From Methylibium sp. NZG (GTDB lineage: Bacteria; Pseudomonadota; Gammaproteobacteria; Burkholderiales; Burkholderiaceae_C): a stretch of DNA of 64,000 nucleotides. This document shows positions 51,995 through 61,861 of the stretch, piece by piece (position 1 is the stretch's first letter; every line of letters begins with the position of its first letter). Position numbers and translations under genes: made by a program. The stretch covers positions 186,001 through 250,000 of the forward strand of contig LGRD01000032.1 in the NCBI GenBank assembly GCA_001263235.1, given 5' to 3'. The notes beneath the pieces are model-generated. The model had not been told where the DNA came from. It saw only the letters and a list, made by a program, of their open reading frames with translations, and ran no database searches.

Positions 51995-52663
51995 TCATCC
52001 AGCGCCGTCCAGCGTGACCTTGTGGGCGCTCAGCAGCGCGGCATACCGGCCGGCGGCGCACAGCAGCAGGTCGCAGCATTCGCGCGCAGCGCCGTGGCCG
52101 CCCGGGGCCGACGTGACGTGGTGCGCCACGGCCCGCACTTCCACATGCGCATTCGTTGGTGCGCAGGCGAAGGCGGCGCGCGTCATCAGCGGGAGGTCGG
52201 GCCAGTCGTCGCCCATCGCCGCCACGCGCTCCCAGCCCAGGCCGAGTTGCGCCAGCAGCGGCAGCGCCGCCGCCAGTTTGTCGCTGGCGCCGAACACCGC
52301 GTGCACGAGCCCCAGGTCGGCCACGCGGCGGCGCACGGCGGCTGAGTCGCGCCCGGTGATGACGACCGGCACGATGCCGGCTTGCGCCAGCAGCTTGAGG
52401 CCGTGGCCGTCGAGCGTGGAGAAGGCCTTGAACTCCTCGCCGCGTTCGCTGAGGTAAATGCGCCCGTCGGTCAGCACACCGTCCACGTCGAAGATCGCCG
52501 CGCCGATGCCCTGTGCGCGCAGCAGCAGTTCGGGGGCGAAGCTGAGCGCGGGCGGCCGCTCGAGTGCCGAAGCGCTTGAGCCGGTTGCGCCGCTTGCGCC
52601 TGCGCTGGCCGCGACGGTCGAGCGGGTGTTTGTGATTGCTGGTGAGCTCGCGGGCGTCGCCAT
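51995..52663 (-). CDS. kdsC: 3-deoxy-D-manno-octulosonate-8-phosphate phosphatase
   Basis: HAD-superfamily phosphatase, 222 residues, releasing KDO from KDO-8-phosphate for lipid A-core synthesis. The catalytic loop is IFDVDGVLTDGRIY; further motifs are VITGRDS and AAMGDDWPDLPLM. An N-terminal Ser/Ala-rich extension (about 45 residues) is longer than usual. The start overlaps the kdsD stop as TGATG. Confidence 0.94.
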   Translation of the reverse strand: MATPASSPAITNTRSTVAASAGASGATGSSASALERPPALSFAPELLLRAQGIGAAIFDVDGVLTDGRIYLSERGEEFKAFSTLDGHGLKLLAQAGIVPVVITGRDSAAVRRRVADLGLVHAVFGASDKLAAALPLLAQLGLGWERVAAMGDDWPDLPLMTRAAFACAPTNAHVEVRAVAHHVTSAPGGHGAARECCDLLLCAAGRYAALLSAHKVTLDGAG

Positions 52664-53664
52664 CAGATCACCTTGGCCCGCAGCAGGTCGTTGGTGTTGA
52701 GCGCGCCGACGAGCACGCCGGTCGCATCGACCACCAACACACTCGTGACGCGGTGCTGCTCCATCACCTCGGCGGCCTCGACCGCGAGCGCGTCGTCGCG
52801 CACGCGGCGCGGCGCGGGGTGCATCACGTCGCGGGCGTGCAGCGAGCGCAGGTCGGCACCTCTTTCGCCAGCACCGCGCTCGATCAGCCGGCGCAAGTCG
52901 CCGTCGGTGAAAATGCCCAGCACCTGGCCGCTGTCGGCCTCGCTGATCGCGGTGAAGCCCAGGCCCTTGCCGGTCATCTCGCGCAGCATCTCGTTGAAGG
53001 TGGCGTCGGGGCCGACGCGCGGCAGCGCGTCGCCGCTGCGCATCAGGTCGCGCACATGGATCAGCAGCTTGCGCCCCAAACTGCCGCCGGGGTGCGAGCG
53101 GGCGAAGTCTTCTTCGCGGAAGCCACGTGCATCCAGCAGCGCCACCGCCAGCGCGTCGCCCATCGCCATCTGCGCGGCGGTGCTGGCGGTGGGCGCGAGG
53201 TTGAGCGGGCAGGCCTCCTGGTCGACCGCACTGCTCAGCACCAGGTCGGCGTGCTGCGCCAGGCTGCTGTCGGTTCGGCCGGTGATGGCCACCAGCACCG
53301 TGCCCAGGCGCTTGATGGCCGGGACGATGGCAGCCAGCTCGTCGCTCTCGCCCGAGTTGGAGATCGCCAGCACGATGTCCCCCGGTGTGACCATGCCCAG
53401 GTCGCCGTGGCTCGCCTCGGCCGGGTGCACGAACATCGCGGGCGTGCCGGTGGAGGCCAGCGTTGCGGCGATCTTGCGGCCGACGTGCCCGCTCTTGCCC
53501 ATGCCCATCACGACCACGCGACCGCGGCAGTTCAGCATCGCCTGCACGGTGCGCGCAAAGCTCGGGCCCAGGCGCGCCTTCAGGCCGAGCAGGGCCTGCG
53601 CTTCGATGTCGAAGGTCTTGCAGGCCAGGCGCAAGGCGCGCGCATCATCGAAGGCAGTGGGCAT
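52663..53664 (-). CDS. kdsD: Arabinose-5-phosphate isomerase (KpsF/GutQ family)
   Basis: Converts ribulose-5-phosphate to arabinose-5-phosphate, the first step of KDO synthesis. 333 residues from ATG 53664. The SIS domain (about 40-190) contains GMGKSGHVGRKIAATLASTG and ISNSGESDE; two CBS domains (about 215-330) follow with FTDGDLRRLIERG and VMEQHRVTSVLVVD. Divergent from the antiporter gene. Confidence 0.95.
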   Translation of the reverse strand: MPTAFDDARALRLACKTFDIEAQALLGLKARLGPSFARTVQAMLNCRGRVVVMGMGKSGHVGRKIAATLASTGTPAMFVHPAEASHGDLGMVTPGDIVLAISNSGESDELAAIVPAIKRLGTVLVAITGRTDSSLAQHADLVLSSAVDQEACPLNLAPTASTAAQMAMGDALAVALLDARGFREEDFARSHPGGSLGRKLLIHVRDLMRSGDALPRVGPDATFNEMLREMTGKGLGFTAISEADSGQVLGIFTDGDLRRLIERGAGERGADLRSLHARDVMHPAPRRVRDDALAVEAAEVMEQHRVTSVLVVDATGVLVGALNTNDLLRAKVI

Positions 53665-53803
53665 GGGGCGGGTCGGTGTTGAGGCGTCTGGATCGGCGTC
53701 GTGCGAGAGGCGCGCGCCCGTTGCGCCTCTTGATGAGCGCCCTGCCTCGGCCTCGTCCATTACGATGCAACGATTCTAGGCGTGGACCCCCGCGCCGCAC
53801 CGC

Positions 53804-55804
53804 ATGGCCTCGACCCTCGAACTCGTGTTGCTCTACCTCGTCGCCGCAGTCGGTGGCGTGGTGGTGTGCCGGCTGGTTCGGCTGCCGCCGATGTTGGGCT
53901 ACCTGGCGGTGGGCGTGCTGATCGGGCCGAACGCGATGGCGCTGGCCAAAGACTCGGGCGGCGTGGAGTACCTGGCCGAGTTCGGCGTCGTGTTCCTGAT
54001 GTTCGTGATCGGGCTCGAGTTCAACCTGCCCAAGCTCAAGAGCATGCGCAAGCTCGTGTTCGGGCTGGGGTTGGCGCAGGTGTTGCTGACGATCCTGGGC
54101 ACGGTGGCCGGGCACTACCTGCTGACGTGGGCGTTCTCGTTCACCGACCAGCCGTGGGAGCTGTCGTGGCAAGGCGCGATCGTGCTGGCCGGCGCGATGG
54201 CGATGTCGAGCACCGCGATCGTGGTGAAGATGATGGCCGACCGCCTGGAGCTGGAAAGCGAGCACGGCCGCCGCGTGATCGGCGTGCTGCTGTTTCAAGA
54301 CTTGGCCGTGGTGCCGCTGCTGGTGCTGATCCCGGCGCTCAACTCCAGCGGCGCCGACATGGCCGCCTCGCTCGGCTGGGCGGCGCTCAAAGCCACCGCA
54401 CTGCTGACGGTGCTGCTGGTGGGCGGCCAGAAGGTGATGCGCTGGTGGCTCACGCTGGTGGCGCGCCGCAAGAGCGAAGAGCTGTTCGTGCTGAACCTGC
54501 TGCTGGTCACGCTCGGGCTGGCCTGGTTGACCGAACACGCGGGCTTGTCGCTCGCGCTGGGCGCGTTCGTCGCGGGAATGCTGATCGCCGAGACCGAATA
54601 CAAGCACCAGGTCGAGACCGACATCCGGCCCTTCCACGACGTGCTGCTGGGCCTGTTCTTCATCACCATCGGCATGAAGCTCGACTGGCGCCCGGTGCTC
54701 GACCTGTGGTTCCTGGTGTTGCTGCTGACCTTGCTGCCCGTGTTGGCCAAGTTCCTGTTGGTGGCGGCGTTGGCGCGCCTGTACGGCGCCACGCCGGGGG
54801 TGGCGCTGCGCACCGGCCTGTACCTGGCGCAGGCGGGCGAGTTCGGCTTCGTGCTGCTGACGCTGGGCGCCGACCACCAGTTGATCGACCCGCGCTGGGT
54901 CAGCCCGGTGCTGGCCAGCATGGTGCTGAGCATGCTGGCCACGCCGTTTCTCATCCTGTACAGCAACCGCATCGTGATGCGCCTGAGCTCGACCGACTGG
55001 CTGATGCAGTCGGTGGCGATGACCTCGATCGCGCGCAAGGCGATCAACACCGAGGCGCACATCATCATCGCCGGCTACGGCCGCAGCGGGCAGAACCTGG
55101 CGCGGCTGCTCGAAGGCGAGCGCATCCCGTACATGGCGCTTGACCTCGACCCCGACCGCGTGCGCCAGGCCGCCGCGGCCGGCCAGAGCGTGGTGTTCGG
55201 CGACGCCGCGCGGCTGCAGAGCCTGATGGCCGCCGGCCTGGCGCGCGCCAGCGCGGTGGTGGTGAGCTACCACGACACGCCGTCGGCGCTGAAGATCTTG
55301 CGCCAGGTCCGCGAGCACGCGCCCAAGGTGCCGGTGATCGTGCGCACGCTCGACGACACCGACATCGAGCGCCTGCAAGCCGCCGGTGCCACCGAGGTGG
55401 TGCCCGAGGCGATCGAAGGCTCGCTGATGCTGGCCAGCCACGCGCTCGCGCTGGTGGGCGTGCCGATGCGGCGCGTGATCCGGCTCGTGCAAGACCAGCG
55501 CGACGCGCGCTACGGCCTGCTGCGCGGCTACTTCCACGGCGCCGACGACGACACCGCCGACGAGTTGCAGCAGGCGCGCCTGCTCAGCGTCACGCTGCCG
55601 CCGGCCGGCGCATGCCTGGGCCAGACGCTGCTCGACCAGGCGCTGCATGCGGTGGGCGTGTCGGTGGTGTCGGTGCGGCGCGCGTCAGGCTCGGTGGTGA
55701 GCCCGGACGAGACGATGGTGCTGGCGGCCGGCGACACGCTGGTGTTGTCGGGCCTGCCGGAGCCACTGTCGCTGGCCGAGGGCAAGCTGCTCGGCACGAT
55801 CTGA
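53804..55804 (+). CDS. Monovalent cation:proton antiporter (Kef/CPA2 type) with RCK domains
   Basis: 666 residues. About 12 membrane helices (residues 5-385) with the CPA2 pattern ([43 protein letters not shown]) precede a TrkA-N/RCK domain (about 420-540, [17 protein letters not shown]) and a TrkA-C domain (about 585-660). KefB/KefC-like proteins export potassium under electrophile stress. No KefF/KefG-type quinone reductase ancillary gene is adjacent. Divergent from the KDO/LPS genes. Confidence 0.93.
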   Translation: MASTLELVLLYLVAAVGGVVVCRLVRLPPMLGYLAVGVLIGPNAMALAKDSGGVEYLAEFGVVFLMFVIGLEFNLPKLKSMRKLVFGLGLAQVLLTILGTVAGHYLLTWAFSFTDQPWELSWQGAIVLAGAMAMSSTAIVVKMMADRLELESEHGRRVIGVLLFQDLAVVPLLVLIPALNSSGADMAASLGWAALKATALLTVLLVGGQKVMRWWLTLVARRKSEELFVLNLLLVTLGLAWLTEHAGLSLALGAFVAGMLIAETEYKHQVETDIRPFHDVLLGLFFITIGMKLDWRPVLDLWFLVLLLTLLPVLAKFLLVAALARLYGATPGVALRTGLYLAQAGEFGFVLLTLGADHQLIDPRWVSPVLASMVLSMLATPFLILYSNRIVMRLSSTDWLMQSVAMTSIARKAINTEAHIIIAGYGRSGQNLARLLEGERIPYMALDLDPDRVRQAAAAGQSVVFGDAARLQSLMAAGLARASAVVVSYHDTPSALKILRQVREHAPKVPVIVRTLDDTDIERLQAAGATEVVPEAIEGSLMLASHALALVGVPMRRVIRLVQDQRDARYGLLRGYFHGADDDTADELQQARLLSVTLPPAGACLGQTLLDQALHAVGVSVVSVRRASGSVVSPDETMVLAAGDTLVLSGLPEPLSLAEGKLLGTI

Positions 55805-55853
55805 AACACGTCACGACGCCACACGACGCCACGACCTGGCGAGGAGCCCTGCG

Positions 55854-56411
55854 ATGAAGCCCGAGAACTTGATGGACCCGACCGACTACATCCGGCGCCA
55901 CATCCGCACCGTGCCCGACTGGCCGGCGCCGGGCGTGCAGTTCCGCGACATCACGCCGCTGCTGGCCAACCCGAAGGTCTTTCGCGTGCTGATCGACCAG
56001 TTCGTGCACCGCTACTTCGATGTCAAGCCGAGCGCGGTGGCGGGGCTGGACGCGCGCGGCTTCATCATCGGCTCGGTGCTGGCCTATGAACTCGGCGTGG
56101 GCTTCGTGCCGATCCGCAAGAAGGGCAAGCTGCCGTTCACGACCGTCGAGGAAACCTACGAGCTGGAGTACGGCTCGGCGACGGTGGAGATTCACACCGA
56201 CGCGGTGCGCCCCGGCGACCGCGTGGTGCTGATCGACGACCTGATCGCCACCGGCGGCACGATGATGGCCGGCATGCGGCTGCTGGAACGGCTCGGTGCG
56301 ACGGTGATCGAGGGCGCGGCGATCGTCGACCTGCCGGAGCTGCACGGCTCGCAGAAACTGCGCGACGCCGGCTTGGCGCTGTTCACGCTGGTGAGCTTCG
56401 AAGGGCATTGA
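55854..56411 (+). CDS. apt: Adenine phosphoribosyltransferase
   Basis: 185-residue type I phosphoribosyltransferase making AMP from adenine and PRPP. Motifs are [39 protein letters not shown] and the PRPP site [14 protein letters not shown] (about 121-134). AGGAG precedes ATG 55854. A typical single gene after the antiporter. Confidence 0.96.
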   Translation: MKPENLMDPTDYIRRHIRTVPDWPAPGVQFRDITPLLANPKVFRVLIDQFVHRYFDVKPSAVAGLDARGFIIGSVLAYELGVGFVPIRKKGKLPFTTVEETYELEYGSATVEIHTDAVRPGDRVVLIDDLIATGGTMMAGMRLLERLGATVIEGAAIVDLPELHGSQKLRDAGLALFTLVSFEGH

Positions 56412-56447
56412 GCCGCGGCCTCCCGGCCGCGACACCGCTGAGCGAAC

Positions 56448-56915
56448 TCACGCGAACGCCGTCTGCTTGGCTTGATTGGCGCGCACACGTGCGGCGAGCA
56501 CGCCACCGGCGGCGCGCAGCAACTCCAGCGCCAGGGCCGGCGAACGCTGCGCCATTTCTTCGAGCCGCGGGCCGCGCAGCGCCCAGACGACGCAGGCGGT
56601 CATCGCCTCGACGCTGGCCATGCGCGGGCCGTCGCCGAACAGGCCGGCCTCGCCGATCACCGCACCCGGGCGCAGGATGGCCAGCTTGCTGCCGCCCGCC
56701 GCGACGCCGGTGACGAACACCTGCACCGTGCCCTGCGCCAGGAAGTACATCGAGTGGTCGGAGTCGCCCTGCTTGATGAGCAGGTCGCCGGCTCGGATGT
56801 CGTGCCGCGTGAGGTACGGCGCGACGGTGCGCCACTGCTCCAGCGAGAACCGGGCACGGAAGGCGTCATCCGCGTTCAGCGTTTGAATCGCCTGCACCAG
56901 TTCATTGAGTTCCAT
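56448..56915 (-). CDS. Stand-alone cyclic nucleotide-binding domain protein
   Basis: 155 residues. The cNMP-binding fold is visible with IRAGDLLIKQGDSDHSMYFLAQGTVQVFV and VIGEAGLFGDGPRMASVEAMTACVV (phosphate-binding cassette with Gly-Glu and Arg), spanning about residues 30-130. There is no helix-turn-helix or other output domain, so it probably acts by binding another protein. Convergent with apt. Confidence 0.85.
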   Translation of the reverse strand: MELNELVQAIQTLNADDAFRARFSLEQWRTVAPYLTRHDIRAGDLLIKQGDSDHSMYFLAQGTVQVFVTGVAAGGSKLAILRPGAVIGEAGLFGDGPRMASVEAMTACVVWALRGPRLEEMAQRSPALALELLRAAGGVLAARVRANQAKQTAFA

Positions 56916-57085
56916 CGTGGCTCCAGCCTTGGCGGCGGTAGCACCGCCTTGCCGAGGAATGCTGGATTATCGACCCCCTAGTTCGGAGCAACAACCGCCA
57001 TGGGCCGCCCCGACCGCCAAATCTCGCACAGGCAACGCTGCAGCGCCTGGACGGGTAGAGACGCGGTGGGTCGCTTCGAGCGGCG

Positions 57086-58558
57086 TCACTTCCCGATACA
57101 GAAGCGGCTGAAGATCTCGCCCAGCAAGTCGTCGGGCGTGAACGCACCGGTGATTTCGCCCAGCGCGTCGTGCGCCAGGCGGAGCTCTTCGGCGAGCAGG
57201 TCCAGCGCGGCGTGGGCCGGTTCTGCGAGCGCCGTGGCTTGCGCCAAGTGCTCGCGCGTGCGTTGCAACGCCTGCACGTGGCGCGTGCGCGCGATGAAAA
57301 CACCGTCGGGCTGCGCGTGCCAGCCGGCCAGTTCGAGCAGCCCTGTGCGCAAAGCAGCGACGCCTTGACCGGTCTTGGCCGACAGCACGACGGCATCGGC
57401 GGCGTCAGTGGGGGCAGCGGCTTTCACGCGCTCTGCAATGGGCTCGGCAGGCAGCGCGGCAGGCAGCGCGGCGTTCACCTCGGCCCACGCCTGTACGAGC
57501 GCCAGGCCCTCGGCCGCATCGACCTTGTTGTGCACGTGTACCAGCCTGCCACCCTGCATCAGCGCGGCCGGCAGCCGCGCCTGGATGTGCGCTTCGGCGG
57601 CTTCGTACGCCGCTTCGCCGCGCCGTGTCAGGTCGTGCAGGAACAGCAGCGCATCGGCGGCCTCGATCTGCGCCCAGCTGCGCGAGATGCCGATGCGCTC
57701 GACCTCGTCCGCCCCCTCACGCAGCCCGGCGGTGTCGACCACATGCACCGGCACGCCTTCGATCTGGATCGTCTCGCTCACTTTGTCACGCGTGGTGCCG
57801 GGAACGGGGGTGACGATAGCCAGCTCGGCGCCGGCCAGCGCATTCAGCAGCGAACTCTTGCCGACGTTCGGTTGCCCCGCGAGCACGACCGTGATGCCCT
57901 CGCGCAGCAGCACGCCCTGGCGTGCGCGGGCGAGCACGGCGTCGACCGTCGCGCGCGCCGCAGCAATTCGTTGGCGCGCCTTGGCGGCTTCGAGGAAATC
58001 GATCTCTTCTTCGGGGAAGTCCAGCGTCGCCTCGACCAGCATGCGCAACTCGACCAGTTGCGCCCGCAGCACGCCGACCTCGTTCGAGAACGCGCCGCTG
58101 AGGGAGCGGCCTGCGGAGCGGGCGGCCGCTTCGGTGCTGGCCTCGATCAGGTCGCTCACGGCTTCGGCCTGAGCCAGGTCGAGCTTGTCGTTCAGGAAGG
58201 CGCGTTGCGTGAACTCGCCCGGCTCGGCCAGCCGCAGGCGCATCTGCGCGCCCGCCTGCAGGCAGCGCGCGAGCAGCAGTTGCAGCACCACCGGGCCGCC
58301 GTGCGCCTGCAACTCAAGCACGTCTTCGCCGGTGTAGGACTGCGGCGCGGGGAAGTGAATCGCCAGGCCCCGGTCGATGGCTTGGCCATCGGCGTCGAGG
58401 AAGGGCAGGTAGGTCGCGTGGCGGGCACTCAAGGGGCGGCCACACACGGCCTCGATCAGCGCGGTGAGATCGCGGCCGGAAGCGCGCACGATGCCGACCG
58501 CACCGCGACCGGCGGCGGTAGCCACCGCGACGATGGGATCGGAGGGTTGCGCCGGCAT
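57086..58558 (-). CDS. mnmE: tRNA modification GTPase MnmE
   Basis: 490-residue GTPase that, with MnmG, installs carboxymethylaminomethyl groups at U34 of certain tRNAs. N-terminal tetrahydrofolate domain ([20 protein letters not shown]), central helical part, and inserted G domain (about 215-375) with [24 protein letters not shown] and HNKVD. The C-terminus FSRFCIGK carries the catalytic Cys of the CIGK motif. It follows yidC on the same strand in the usual origin-proximal order. Confidence 0.97.
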   Translation of the reverse strand: MPAQPSDPIVAVATAAGRGAVGIVRASGRDLTALIEAVCGRPLSARHATYLPFLDADGQAIDRGLAIHFPAPQSYTGEDVLELQAHGGPVVLQLLLARCLQAGAQMRLRLAEPGEFTQRAFLNDKLDLAQAEAVSDLIEASTEAAARSAGRSLSGAFSNEVGVLRAQLVELRMLVEATLDFPEEEIDFLEAAKARQRIAAARATVDAVLARARQGVLLREGITVVLAGQPNVGKSSLLNALAGAELAIVTPVPGTTRDKVSETIQIEGVPVHVVDTAGLREGADEVERIGISRSWAQIEAADALLFLHDLTRRGEAAYEAAEAHIQARLPAALMQGGRLVHVHNKVDAAEGLALVQAWAEVNAALPAALPAEPIAERVKAAAPTDAADAVVLSAKTGQGVAALRTGLLELAGWHAQPDGVFIARTRHVQALQRTREHLAQATALAEPAHAALDLLAEELRLAHDALGEITGAFTPDDLLGEIFSRFCIGK

Positions 58559-58939
58559 GCGGCGATTTTGACTGAGGCCCCGGCTGATCCGCTGCTGCGG
58601 TCAGCGCTGGCGTTGCCGCCGCTGGGCGGCTTGAATGGCGCGGGGGGAGGGCCTGGCAGCCCGCGTGGGCTGAACAGAGACACATCCCGAGCCGGCCCGG
58701 CGTTCGAGAGGCAAGGTCGGCGTTGAATTGGCCTTCCTGCACTTCGATCGACGGTCGGGTCTGCCCCGCATTGATCGTTCGGTTGGACAGTGAGATCTGG
58801 TCAACCGTTGCAGTGATCGTCTCGCAGTCGGGGCGCGCGCCGCAAGCCCCTAACTTTGCGGTTTGAAGGGGCACGCCGACTTGTTCACGAACCGATGCGT
58901 GACAACAAGTGACCGCTGACCGCGGCCTCCGCGGTCACG
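58559..58939. other. 381-base gap between mnmE and yidC
   Basis: No supported gene. A minus-strand frame (protein part TITATVDQISLSNRTINAGQT) has no start context and runs into mnmE; it may be a decayed remnant but is not called. A perfect eight-base stem (GACCGCGG / CCGCGGTC, 58918-58936) lies just past the yidC stop; it lacks a T-run. Confidence 0.4.
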
Positions 58940-60652
58940 CTACTTGCCGAGTACCCCGAGCTGTTTGTTGATGAGGTATTGCTGTGCGATCGACAGGATG
59001 TTGTTGGTCAGCCAGTACAGCACCAGGCCGGCCGGGAAGACGAAGAACATCACCGAAAACACGAGCGGCATGATCCACATCAGGCGCGCCTGCATCGGGT
59101 CCGGCGGCGTGGGGTTGAGCCAAGTCTGGAACAGGCTGGTGGCCGTCATCAACAAGGGCAGGATGAAGTACGGGTCCTTGGCCGACAGGTCGGCGATCCA
59201 GCCGATCCACGGTGCGTTGCGCATCTCGACGCTGGACAGCAGCACCCAATACAGCGCGATGAAGAACGGCATCTGCACGAAGATCGGCAGGCAGCCGCCG
59301 AGCGGGTTGACCTTTTCTTCGCGGTAGATGCGCATCATCTCCTGCTGCATCTCTTGGGGCTTGTCTTTCAGGCGCTCGCGCATCGCCATCACCTTGGGAT
59401 TGACGGCCTTCATCTTGGCCATCGAGCGGTAGGCGGTGGCGTTGAGCCAGTAGAACGCAATCTTGAGCACCACCACCAAGCCGACGATGGCCCAGCCCCA
59501 GTTGCCGAACAGCTTGTGCAGCTGCGTCAGCAGCCAAAACAGCGGCTTGGCCAGGATGGTGAACCAGCCGTAGTCCTTCACCAGTTCCAGGCCGGGCGCC
59601 AGCGCGGCGAGCTTTTCTTCTTCTTGCGGGCCGACGAACAGTCTGGCGTCAAACGCCTTCGTCGCACCGGGGGCGACTTCTCCGATGGGCACGAACATGC
59701 CGACCGAGTAGGTGTTGGTGGCGACTTTGCCGGTGAAGTATTCGCGTGGCAGCCTCGTGCCGTCGGCCGGGTCGATCAGCCAGGCCGACGCGAAATAGTG
59801 CTGCACCATCGCGACCCAGCCCGAATCTGCCATCGTCTCGTGGTTGGGCTTGTCGCCGGGGCGCTGCTTCTCGATGCTGCTGAAGTCGATCTTGTTGAAC
59901 TTGGCCGTGTCGGTGTAGATCGCCGGGCCGGTGAAGGTGAAGTAAAAGCTCGACTCGCCCGCGGGCGCGTTGCCGTCGCGCACCAGTTGCAGGTACAGCC
60001 TGGGGTTGACCGGCGCGGCCGAGCGGTTGACCACCTCGTGCTTGACACCGATCACGTAGTCGCCGCGCTTGAAGGTGTAGGTCTTGACCAGCTTCACGCC
60101 CGCCACTTCTGGCGACTCGAATTGAACTTGCAGCTCGTTGGCGCCGTCCTTCAGCGTGGTTTCGCCGGGCACACGCGTCATCGGTGTGTGGTGGTTGGGC
60201 AAACCCGCCCCGCCGCTGGGCGGCACCAGGCCGGTCTGCGCGACGTAGAGGCGCTCGGCCGATTGGTCCAACAGCACCATGTTCTTGTTCGGATCGTTCA
60301 GGTCGTTGTGGCGCAGGAACTCCACACGCACCAACTCGCCACCCTTGCTGTCGAGGGTCGCCTTGACCAGATCGGTCGTGATCGTCACCCGCTCGGTCGC
60401 AGCCGCGGCCGACGTCGGGGCCGTCGGCGCGGCCGGTGCGGCTGCCGTCGGTACGGTGCCAGGGGCTGTGGGCGTGGGCGTGGAGGGTACGGGGATGCCG
60501 CTGGCCACCGGCGCCGGGCCGGTGGCCGCTGGCCGGGCCGGCGGCGGGCTGAACATCGACGGCTGGCCGGTGTGCTTGTTCCACGCATCCCAGATGAGGA
60601 AGAGCGACATTGAAAACACCACCCACAACAGGGTGCGGCGCATATCGTTCAT
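58940..60652 (-). CDS. yidC: Membrane protein insertase YidC
   Basis: 570-residue inner-membrane insertase assisting or replacing Sec. N-terminal helix (about 5-22), a Pro/Ala-rich linker (about 30-75), the large periplasmic P1 domain (to about 345), then the conserved insertase core with KLFGNWGWAIVGLVVVLKIAFYW, MKAVNPKVMAMRERL (hydrophilic groove region) and YWLTNNILSIAQQYLINKQL. Start overlaps the yidD stop (ATGA). Confidence 0.97.
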   Translation of the reverse strand: MNDMRRTLLWVVFSMSLFLIWDAWNKHTGQPSMFSPPPARPAATGPAPVASGIPVPSTPTPTAPGTVPTAAAPAAPTAPTSAAAATERVTITTDLVKATLDSKGGELVRVEFLRHNDLNDPNKNMVLLDQSAERLYVAQTGLVPPSGGAGLPNHHTPMTRVPGETTLKDGANELQVQFESPEVAGVKLVKTYTFKRGDYVIGVKHEVVNRSAAPVNPRLYLQLVRDGNAPAGESSFYFTFTGPAIYTDTAKFNKIDFSSIEKQRPGDKPNHETMADSGWVAMVQHYFASAWLIDPADGTRLPREYFTGKVATNTYSVGMFVPIGEVAPGATKAFDARLFVGPQEEEKLAALAPGLELVKDYGWFTILAKPLFWLLTQLHKLFGNWGWAIVGLVVVLKIAFYWLNATAYRSMAKMKAVNPKVMAMRERLKDKPQEMQQEMMRIYREEKVNPLGGCLPIFVQMPFFIALYWVLLSSVEMRNAPWIGWIADLSAKDPYFILPLLMTATSLFQTWLNPTPPDPMQARLMWIMPLVFSVMFFVFPAGLVLYWLTNNILSIAQQYLINKQLGVLGK

Positions 60653-60966
60653 GAGAGAGTCTTTTCTGGAGATGGATGTGCGGTTTGGTCGCTGTTCCTC
60701 GACAGCAAAGCCGTGAAGAGACGCGGCATGTCATCGGGCACCGGATCGTGGCCGCCTTGGCAGAAAGGGTGGCAGCGCAACACACGGCCGACAGTCAGGG
60801 CCGTTCCTGCCACCGCGCCGTGTCGTTGCAGAGCCTGCAGCGAAAAGGCCGAACAGGTGGGCTCAAAGCGGCAGGAACTGCCCAGCCACGGGCTCAACAG
60901 CAGCCGGTAGCCGCGCACCAGCGCGATGAGCGCGCGTTGTGGCAAAGAGGCGATTAAGGCGATCAT
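60649..60966 (-). CDS. yidD: Membrane protein insertion efficiency factor YidD
   Basis: 105-residue small amphipathic protein thought to aid YidC-dependent insertion. Shows LIALVRGYRLLLSPWLGSSCRFEPTCSAFSLQALQRHG in outline, with Cys residues and the CHPFCQGGHDPVP end typical of the family. Its ATG overlaps the rnpA stop (TCAT on the plus strand), continuing the coupled chain rpmH-rnpA-yidD-yidC. Confidence 0.96.
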   Translation of the reverse strand: MIALIASLPQRALIALVRGYRLLLSPWLGSSCRFEPTCSAFSLQALQRHGAVAGTALTVGRVLRCHPFCQGGHDPVPDDMPRLFTALLSRNSDQTAHPSPEKTLS

Positions 60967-61430
60967 GAGGAATGGCGCGCGGCGCCGGCAAAGAGGCGAT
61001 CGAGTTCGGCCCGCGCCGCATGCCGCAACGCGGCCGAGGCGGCGCTGGGAAACTTCACTTTCTCAAACGGCGCGCGCAATCGCACGACCCACAGGCCAGC
61101 CGACAGTTGGCCGGCGTGTCGGCCAACGGCGGCACGGATCTGGCGCTTGAAGAGGCTGCGCGTCACCGATCGCCGTGCATGCCGCTTGGGCACGACAAGA
61201 CCCAGCCAAACGCTTTCCGGGCAGGACGCTGCTTCTGAGTCATCCACAGACTTGACCATCTCTGGTGCATTCTCTGTTGATAACTCCGGTTTCGAGCGCA
61301 ACCGGGTGGGTTTCGACGGCGGGCTCGGGATCCCTGGCACATGGTGGGCCGCAAAGTGCTCGCTGCGCAGCCTGGCGGACGAAGCAAGCACGCGCTCGAA
61401 GTCGGCCGAACTGACAATCCGCCCGGTCAT
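60963..61430 (-). CDS. rnpA: Ribonuclease P protein component
   Basis: Protein cofactor of RNase P, which trims tRNA 5' leaders. 155 residues from ATG 61430 (GTG 61460 is possible). It begins DFERVLASSARLRSEHFAAHHVP; the RNA-binding region VVPKRHARRSVTRSLFKRQIR corresponds to the family's RNR motif. An insert of about 40 residues (Ser/Pro/Glu-rich, about 32-72) makes it longer than the ~119 residues of E. coli RnpA. Downstream of rpmH in the usual order. Confidence 0.95.
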   Translation of the reverse strand: MTGRIVSSADFERVLASSARLRSEHFAAHHVPGIPSPPSKPTRLRSKPELSTENAPEMVKSVDDSEAASCPESVWLGLVVPKRHARRSVTRSLFKRQIRAAVGRHAGQLSAGLWVVRLRAPFEKVKFPSAASAALRHAARAELDRLFAGAARHSS

Positions 61431-61478
61431 GGCAGAGGGCCGACCCGGTGGTGCCGGCACTCGCAGCGGCGCCGAGCC

Positions 61479-61613
61479 TTAGACGGCCAAGCGCTTGCGT
61501 CCCTTGGCGCGGCGCGCGTTGATGACGGCGCGCCCTCCGCGGGTCTTCATGCGGACGAGAAAACCGTGGGTGCGAGCCCGACGAACTTTGGAGGCTTGGT
61601 AGGTGCGTTTCAT
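61479..61613 (-). CDS. rpmH: 50S ribosomal protein L34
   Basis: A 44-residue ribosomal protein, found by reading the minus strand. It starts [19 protein letters not shown] and ends [11 protein letters not shown], the complete and highly conserved L34 sequence. First gene of the rpmH-rnpA-yidD-yidC chain, divergent from dnaA, with a clear promoter at 61703-61731. Confidence 0.97.
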   Translation of the reverse strand: MKRTYQASKVRRARTHGFLVRMKTRGGRAVINARRAKGRKRLAV

Positions 61614-61702
61614 GGTCGCTCGGTTCTCTGGAGATCGCTAGACGTTCTGCGGGAAGAAGGGGCTTTCGCGCCCTGCCACCGCAGCGCGCGGGGAAACCCG
61701 GC

Positions 61703-61731
61703 ATTACACCAAGATTGACAGGGCAAGTCAA
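61703..61731 (-). promoter_or_regulatory. rpmH promoter
   Basis: On the minus strand, TTGACT (61731-61726) and TGTAAT (61708-61703) are separated by exactly 17 bases, a near-consensus sigma-70 promoter. It would place the transcription start about 85 bases upstream of rpmH. Confidence 0.85.
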
Positions 61732-61765
61732 TGAACGGCCGGTTTTCAACCCCCTGACCCAAGGG

Positions 61766-61794
61766 TTGACCTCGAATTCCGTACTGTGGATAAC
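61766..61794 (+). promoter_or_regulatory. Candidate dnaA promoter overlapping a DnaA box
   Basis: TTGACC (61766-61771) and GATAAC (61789-61794) with a 17-base spacer make a plausible sigma-70 promoter. The perfect DnaA box at 61785-61793 covers the -10, which fits autorepression of dnaA by its product. Confidence 0.7.
61785..61793 (-). promoter_or_regulatory. DnaA box (perfect consensus)
   Basis: TGTGGATAA is the exact complement of the consensus TTATCCACA. It lies 69 bases before the dnaA start. Confidence 0.9.
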
Positions 61795-61844
61795 TGCGTC
61801 TCCCGCGGCCTTGCAACGTACAATGCCGCTGCTCAAGAGACAAG

Positions 61845-61853
61845 TTTTCCACA
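61845..61853 (+). promoter_or_regulatory. DnaA box (one mismatch)
   Basis: TTTTCCACA differs from TTATCCACA at one base and lies eight bases upstream of the dnaA ATG. Confidence 0.75.
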
Positions 61854-61861
61854 ATCACAAT

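Noticed and set aside
58700-58874. Minus-strand protein-like stretch TITATVDQISLSNRTINAGQT
   Set aside because: It has no start context and runs into mnmE; too little to call a pseudogene.
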